NCBI RefSeq assembly: GCF_009377175.1
Contig: NZ_VJZD01000094.1
Location: forward strand, 1-32,860
Length of the DNA stretch: 32,860 nucleotides
Reading direction: 5' to 3'
Origin: Streptomyces adustus
GTDB taxonomy: Bacteria > Actinomycetota > Actinomycetes > Streptomycetales > Streptomycetaceae
Below are positions 29,032 to 32,860 of the stretch, one piece after another. Position 1 is the stretch's first letter. Each line of letters starts with the position of its first letter. The position numbers were made by a program, and so were the translations under genes. The notes below the pieces were generated by a model. It was not told the origin of the DNA. It made no database searches and was given only the letters and a program-made list of their open reading frames with translations.

Positions 29032-29925
29032 ATGGCACTCACCGACACCCGGACCATGCGACGTGTCCTACGCCGAGAAATCGCCGGCACCATCGGCCTG
29101 CTGACCGACGAACACGACTTCCGCGCCATGCTTCGCTACCGCAGCTTCGCGTTCGACGATCACACCACCTACCTCGAACAGGTCGAGACCCTCCTCAGGA
29201 ACCGGGCGACCCAGGGCAGCCACACCACGGTCGCGCTCTTCGACCCGCAGGAGTACGCCGAGTACTGCGCGGCCGCCGACCTCGACCCCGACGACCCCGC
29301 CAGCCGTACCCGCTTCACCGCCGAACTCGCGGCCACCGGCCCCACCGTGCCCTACGAGGGCGGACGGCTCAGCGACCTCGTGCCCGCCCTCGTCGACGAG
29401 GCCGTCCGACAGGCCACCTGGGAGTACGCGACGACACTCCTCGCCCGCCTCGGCGCCTGCGCATCCTGCGGCGAGGACATCGGCCGCGCCGCCTTCGCCC
29501 GCGCCCGGCATCTCGTGGCCCGCATCCTCGACACGGCCCCGCCCGGCGACCGACACCTCGTATGCAGCGTCTCGACCGCCCCCGAGGCACTCGTCGCCGT
29601 CCTCCACGCGGACGACGACACCGACGGGGGCACACCACTGGACGAGACCGAAGCGCTCGAGTTCACCACCGTCCTGGCCCTGGGCATCGGCACCAGCAGC
29701 CCCGGCGGCATCGTCATGAGGACCACCGCACCCGGCAACTCCGACCGGATCTACGGGTGGCGCCTGCGCGGCGAGAACCTGGTCCCCCTCACCGCGGGCG
29801 AGGTCTTCGACGCCTACTGCACCGACGTGGAGAACGGGGACCTGATCGCCCCGGAGTCCGACGTCGACTACTGCGAACCACCCGACCTCGGGGCAGGCGG
29901 GCCGCCCCCGGGTCACCACCACTGA
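29032..29925 (+). CDS. Hypothetical protein
   Basis: I do not recognise this 297-residue protein. It is acidic and soluble, with no signal peptide or membrane helix. One CxxC pair (CASCGED, near residue 145) and two further Cys near the C-terminus (AYC, DYCEPP) are present. The middle contains a compact alpha/beta segment (HLVCSVSTAPEALVAVLHAD) and the C-terminus ends in three His. ATG 29032 follows GGGGGAAA, a good ribosome-binding site. The gene lies between acetoacetyl-CoA synthetase and a terminator shared with ptsI. Expression and function cannot be inferred. Confidence 0.85.
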   Translation: MALTDTRTMRRVLRREIAGTIGLLTDEHDFRAMLRYRSFAFDDHTTYLEQVETLLRNRATQGSHTTVALFDPQEYAEYCAAADLDPDDPASRTRFTAELAATGPTVPYEGGRLSDLVPALVDEAVRQATWEYATTLLARLGACASCGEDIGRAAFARARHLVARILDTAPPGDRHLVCSVSTAPEALVAVLHADDDTDGGTPLDETEALEFTTVLALGIGTSSPGGIVMRTTAPGNSDRIYGWRLRGENLVPLTAGEVFDAYCTDVENGDLIAPESDVDYCEPPDLGAGGPPPGHHH

Positions 29926-29931
29926 ACGGTG

Positions 29932-29963
29932 AGGGGCGCCCCACCCGATGGTGGAGCGCCCCT
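29932..29963. terminator. Bidirectional hairpin terminator
   Basis: AGGGGCGC (29932-29939) pairs with GCGCCCCT (29956-29963). After one mismatch, CCACC (29941-29945) pairs with GGTGG (29950-29954) around a CGAT loop. It lies between convergent genes, the hypothetical protein and ptsI. Confidence 0.8.
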
Positions 29964-29992
29964 GACGAACAACCGACGACCGGCCGGTCCGA

Positions 29993-31663
29993 CTACTCGC
30001 CGGACAGCACCGCCCGAGCCGCCTCACGTGCCTCCGCGGCACTGTCCGCGGCCCGTGCCGCAGCGGCGGCCCGCTCGCACTGGGCCAGCGTGTGCTTCGC
30101 CAGCGCCGCCCGGACATAGGGAAGCGACGCCGCTCCCATGGAAAGAGAGGTGACACCCAGTCCCGTCAGCACACAGGCCAGCAGCGGGTCCGACGCGGCC
30201 TCACCGCAGACACCACAGCTCTTGCCCTCGGCCTTCGCCGCATCCGCGGACAGCGCGACCAGGTCGAGCAGCGCGGGCTGCCACGGATCCTGGAGCCGGG
30301 ACACCGCGCCCACCTGCCGGTCGGCGGCGAAGGTGTACTGCGCGAGGTCGTTCGTCCCCAGCGACAGGAACTCGACCTCCTGAAGGATCGAGCGCGCCCG
30401 CAGCGCGGCCGACGGGATCTCCACCATCGCTCCGAACTTCGCCCGCAGCCCTGCCTCGCGACACGCGTCGGCGAACGCCTTCGCGTCGGTGCGGTCCGCC
30501 ACCATCGGGGCCATCACCTCGAGGTAGACCGGCAGTCCCTCGGCCGCCTTCGCCAGCGCGGTGAGCTGGGTGTGCAGTACGTGGGGGTGGTCCAGCAGCG
30601 TGCGCAACCCGCGCACACCGAGCGCCGGGTTCGGCTCGTCGGCCGGGGTCAGGAAGTCGAGCGGCTTGTCCGCACCGGCGTCCAGGACACGGACGACGAC
30701 CCGCCCCTCGGGAAACGCCTCCAGGACCTGACGGTAGGCCTCGATCTGCTTCTCCTCGGACGGCGCCTTCTTGCTGTCGTCGAGGAACAGGAACTCGGTG
30801 CGGAACAGTCCGACACCCTCGGCCCCTGCCGCGACGGCGGCAGGCACGTCGGCGGGGCCTCCGACGTTCGCCAGCAGCGGGACCTTGTGTCCGTCGGCGG
30901 TGGCGCCCGGCCCGGTCGAGGCAGCCAGCGCGGCCTTGCGCTCGGCGGCCGCGGCCCGGAGCTGCGTCGTCTTCTCCTCGCTCGGGCGGACGAAGATCTC
31001 GCCGGTGCTGCCGTCGACAGCGATCGGCGTCCCCTCGGCGAGCTCACCGGCACCGGGCAGCGCCACCACGGCCGGCACGCCGAGTGCCCGCGCCAGGATC
31101 GCGCTGTGGCTGGTCGGCCCGCCCTCCTCGGTGACGAAGCCGAGCACCAGGGTCGGGTCGAGCAGGGCCGTGTCGGCCGGGGCCAGGTCACGCGCGACCA
31201 GGACGTACGGCTCGTCGCTGTCCGGGACGCCAGGCATGGGCACGCCGAGCAGCCGCGCGACGATACGGTTCCGCACGTCGTCGAGGTCGGCCACGCGACC
31301 GGCGAGGTATTCACCCGCGTTCGCCAGCAGCTCGCGGTAGGAGGCGAAGGCGTCGTACACCGCACGCTCCGCGGTGCTGCCGACGGCGATACGCCGATCC
31401 ACGTCCGCCATCAGCTCGGGGTCCTGGGCCATCATGGCCTGGGCTTCCAGCACGGCCTGGGCTTCGCCGCCGGCCAGGTTGCCGCGCGCCATGAGGTCCG
31501 CGGCCACCGCCTCGACGGCCTGGCGGGCACGGCCCTGCTCCCGCTCCGCCTCTTCCGCCCGGATCTGCTTGGCCGGCGGTTCGAGGACCGCCGTACCCAT
31601 GTGCCGAACCTCGCCGATCGCGACTCCGTGGCTCACGCCGACGCCTCGCAGAGTTGTCTCCAT
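29993..31663 (-). CDS. ptsI: Phosphotransferase system enzyme I
   Basis: A 556-residue soluble enzyme that moves phosphate from phosphoenolpyruvate to HPr, the first step of sugar uptake by the phosphotransferase system. The phospho-acceptor motif GGPTSHSAILAR places His at 186. The PEP-binding half shows GLFRTEFLF, EFLSLGTNDLAQY and the catalytic GVCGE. The length is normal. ATG 31663 follows GGAGAG. It lies downstream of crr across a 78-base gap containing a hairpin. HPr (ptsH) is not in the window. Confidence 0.97.
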   Translation of the reverse strand: METTLRGVGVSHGVAIGEVRHMGTAVLEPPAKQIRAEEAEREQGRARQAVEAVAADLMARGNLAGGEAQAVLEAQAMMAQDPELMADVDRRIAVGSTAERAVYDAFASYRELLANAGEYLAGRVADLDDVRNRIVARLLGVPMPGVPDSDEPYVLVARDLAPADTALLDPTLVLGFVTEEGGPTSHSAILARALGVPAVVALPGAGELAEGTPIAVDGSTGEIFVRPSEEKTTQLRAAAAERKAALAASTGPGATADGHKVPLLANVGGPADVPAAVAAGAEGVGLFRTEFLFLDDSKKAPSEEKQIEAYRQVLEAFPEGRVVVRVLDAGADKPLDFLTPADEPNPALGVRGLRTLLDHPHVLHTQLTALAKAAEGLPVYLEVMAPMVADRTDAKAFADACREAGLRAKFGAMVEIPSAALRARSILQEVEFLSLGTNDLAQYTFAADRQVGAVSRLQDPWQPALLDLVALSADAAKAEGKSCGVCGEAASDPLLACVLTGLGVTSLSMGAASLPYVRAALAKHTLAQCERAAAAARAADSAAEAREAARAVLSGE

Positions 31664-31682
31664 GTCACTCTCTCCGGCTAAA

Positions 31683-31702
31683 GCGGCGGGTTCAGCCGCC
31701 GC
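31683..31702 (-). other. Stem-loop in the crr-ptsI gap
   Basis: GCGGCGG (31683-31689) and CCGCCGC (31696-31702) pair around a six-base loop. The hairpin sits between crr and ptsI on their shared transcript and could adjust relative amounts of the two proteins. No T-run follows, so full termination is not implied. Confidence 0.4.
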
Positions 31703-31741
31703 GGTGGTTGTCCGACTCGCCGTCGCAGGACGGCGCTGACC

Positions 31742-32191
31742 TCAGTTCCAGACGAAGAGGCTGTCGCCGGCCTTCACGTCACCGTCTTCGCGGAGTTCGG
31801 AGAGCGCCTCCGCCGTGGCCTCCAGTGCCACGATCGGGCACACCGCGGACTTGCCGGCGGCCTCGACGGCGGCAGGGTCCCAGCGGATGACTGCCTGTCC
31901 GCACACCACTGTGTCCCCCTTGTTGACGAGCAACTCGAAGCCCTCGCCGTTGAGCTGCACGGTGTCGATCCCGAGGTGGGTGAGGACACCGTGACCGCTC
32001 TCGTCGACGACGACGAACGCGTGCGGGTGGAGGGAAACGATGACGCCGCTCACCGGAGCGACGGCCACCGAAGGCTCACGCACGGGGTCGACAGCGGTGC
32101 CCGGGCCGACCATGGCTCCGGAGAAGACCGGATCCGGCACAGCCGCCAGTCCGATGGCGCGTCCTTCCACAGGGGACGTCACGGTGGTCAT
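31742..32191 (-). CDS. crr: PTS glucose-type EIIA component
   Basis: A 149-residue EIIA-Glc-type protein that receives phosphate from HPr and passes it to EIIB partners of sugar permeases. The active-site pair is visible: HPHAFVV with His57 and VLTHLGIDT with His72, spaced 15 residues apart as in E. coli EIIA-Glc. ATG 32191 follows GGGAGG seven bases upstream. It heads a crr-ptsI operon divergent from the rRNA operon. A DasR-type palindrome about 115 bases upstream implies control by N-acetylglucosamine metabolism, as known for this operon in Streptomyces. Confidence 0.96.
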   Translation of the reverse strand: MTTVTSPVEGRAIGLAAVPDPVFSGAMVGPGTAVDPVREPSVAVAPVSGVIVSLHPHAFVVVDESGHGVLTHLGIDTVQLNGEGFELLVNKGDTVVCGQAVIRWDPAAVEAAGKSAVCPIVALEATAEALSELREDGDVKAGDSLFVWN

Positions 32192-32306
32192 AAGGAGCCT
32201 CCCGGAGGTGGAGATGCATACGGGCCGTCCCTGCCTGTGAGGGGCGGCCCACTCGGCAGCAGGTTATGTCATATGAAGTGCCGGTTCCGCACGATGCGTA
32301 CCAATG

Positions 32307-32320
32307 GTGGTCTAGACCAC
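32307..32320. promoter_or_regulatory. DasR-type operator (dre site)
   Basis: GTGGTCTAGACCAC is a perfect 14-base palindrome that matches the core of the Streptomyces DasR site (TGGTCTAGACCA). DasR is a GntR-family repressor that responds to aminosugar phosphates and is known to control crr-ptsI. The site also lies 13 bases from the -35 box of the divergent rRNA promoter. Confidence 0.85.
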
Positions 32321-32333
32321 ATCCCGTTTGGAT

Positions 32334-32362
32334 TTGCACCGCCTCGTGGGCCCGGGTACAGT
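32334..32362 (+). promoter_or_regulatory. Upstream rRNA operon promoter
   Basis: TTGCAC at 32334-32339 and TACAGT at 32357-32362 are 17 bases apart, a good vegetative promoter. It points towards the 16S gene, about 385 bases away. Confidence 0.65.
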
Positions 32363-32470
32363 CGTACTCCTGCTTGGGGATGAGCGGCGCCAAGAGGTGC
32401 CCTCACCTAGCAGAACCCAACTTGTCAGATCCTATCTCGGGATCGTCTTCCGCATGCCTGCGGGACGGTG

Positions 32471-32500
32471 GTCAGGGAGACGGAAAAACGCTGATAGAGT
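32471..32500 (+). promoter_or_regulatory. Second rRNA operon promoter
   Basis: TAGAGT at 32495-32500 is an ideal actinomycete -10 box; the -35 near 32471 (GTCAGG) is weak. The surrounding GGAAAAACGCTGATAGAGTT resembles strong rRNA promoters of Streptomyces. Multiple promoters per rRNA operon are normal in this genus. Confidence 0.65.
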
Positions 32501-32752
32501 TGGGAACACCGAAGGGAAGCGCCCGGAGGAAAGCCACGAGAGATTCTCTCGGGTGAGTACAAAGGAAGCCTCCGTTCCTTGAGAACTCAACAGCGTGCCA
32601 AAAATCAACGCCAGATATGTTGATACCCCGTCTCCGGCCGATCGGCTGGAGCGAGGTTCCTTTGAAAAATCACAGCGAGGACGCTGTGTGCGAGAGGATC
32701 ATTCCTCCTCTTGCACCGCTCTCGTGTGTGTCAACCGGATTACCGGTAAACA

Positions 32753-32860
32753 TTCACGGAGAGTTTGATCCTGGCTCAGGACGAACGCTGGCGGCGTGCT
32801 TAACACATGCAAGTCGAACGATGAAGCCCTTCGGGGTGGATTAGTGGCGAACGGGTGAGT
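32753..32860 (+). rRNA. 16S rRNA, 5' end (partial)
   Basis: The universal GAGTTTGATCCTGGCTCAG begins at 32761 and is followed by the standard 16S helix sequences ending in GCGAACGGGTGAGT at the window edge. The mature 5' end is placed at about 32753 by lining up with E. coli position 1. The gene continues beyond the window. Confidence 0.97.

Larger units (their letters stand above)
32192..32752. other. Divergent control region and rRNA operon leader
   Basis: This 561-base region has no protein gene. It holds the DasR-type palindrome (32307-32320), at least two rRNA promoters and the transcribed leader, which are listed separately. The leader has four clear hairpins: CGAGAG-ATT-CTCTCG at 32537-32551, AAGGAA/TTCCTT at 32562-32580, CTCCGGCC-GATC-GGCTGGAG at 32632-32651, and CACAGCG-AGGA-CGCTGTG at 32671-32688. 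They probably serve antitermination and RNase processing. Confidence 0.75.

Overview
The window is high-GC, with strong GC bias at third codon positions, many GTG starts and conserved actinomycete families. It includes a 'conservon' (histidine kinase, roadblock, DUF742, small GTPase), a crr-ptsI pair beside a DasR-type palindrome, and the start of an actinobacterial rRNA operon. This points to Streptomyces or a close relative.

Layout. (1) 114-7334: three same-strand genes of about 508, 292 and 1538 codons, with the order and sizes of a kleisin, a KITE-type winged-helix protein and an SMC-like ATPase (MukFEB/MksFEB or JetABC plan). No JetD-type nuclease is visible. (2) 7418-8028: a strong hairpin terminator and a convergent two-helix membrane protein. 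(3) 8450-16459: a conservon (cvnA-cvnB-cvnC-cvnD) with a fused HyuA-HyuB 5-oxoprolinase-type gene embedded between cvnC and cvnD. (4) 16530-18367: glycerol kinase on the minus strand, preceded by an aquaporin (glpF) gene reduced by a large internal deletion. (5) 18368-19257: repeat-rich DNA with no convincing gene. (6) 19258-22691: minus-strand EAL-CBS-GGDEF protein, thiolase-like lipid-transfer protein and DUF35 protein, with a perfect operator-like palindrome upstream. (7) 22813-24221: secreted VanX-type dipeptidase and a leaderless Nudix hydrolase. (8) 24212-26587: minus-strand GH31 glycosidase with an altered catalytic acid. (9) 26801-29925: acetoacetyl-CoA synthetase and an unrecognised protein. 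(10) 29993-32191: ptsI and crr on the minus strand, divergent from the rRNA promoter, leader and 16S 5' end that run off the window.

How the genes fit together. The first operon is the best candidate for an undescribed system: a condensin-like loader whose ATPase carries Asp-Asn where most SMC proteins have the Walker B Asp-Glu. The conservon probably passes a membrane signal to a GTPase switch, and the inserted oxoprolinase shares its transcript. The DUF35/thiolase pair resembles lipid or steroid side-chain CoA enzymes. The crr-ptsI pair feeds phosphate into the sugar phosphotransferase system and is probably controlled by DasR. Function assignments come from reading motifs by eye; no database search was possible.
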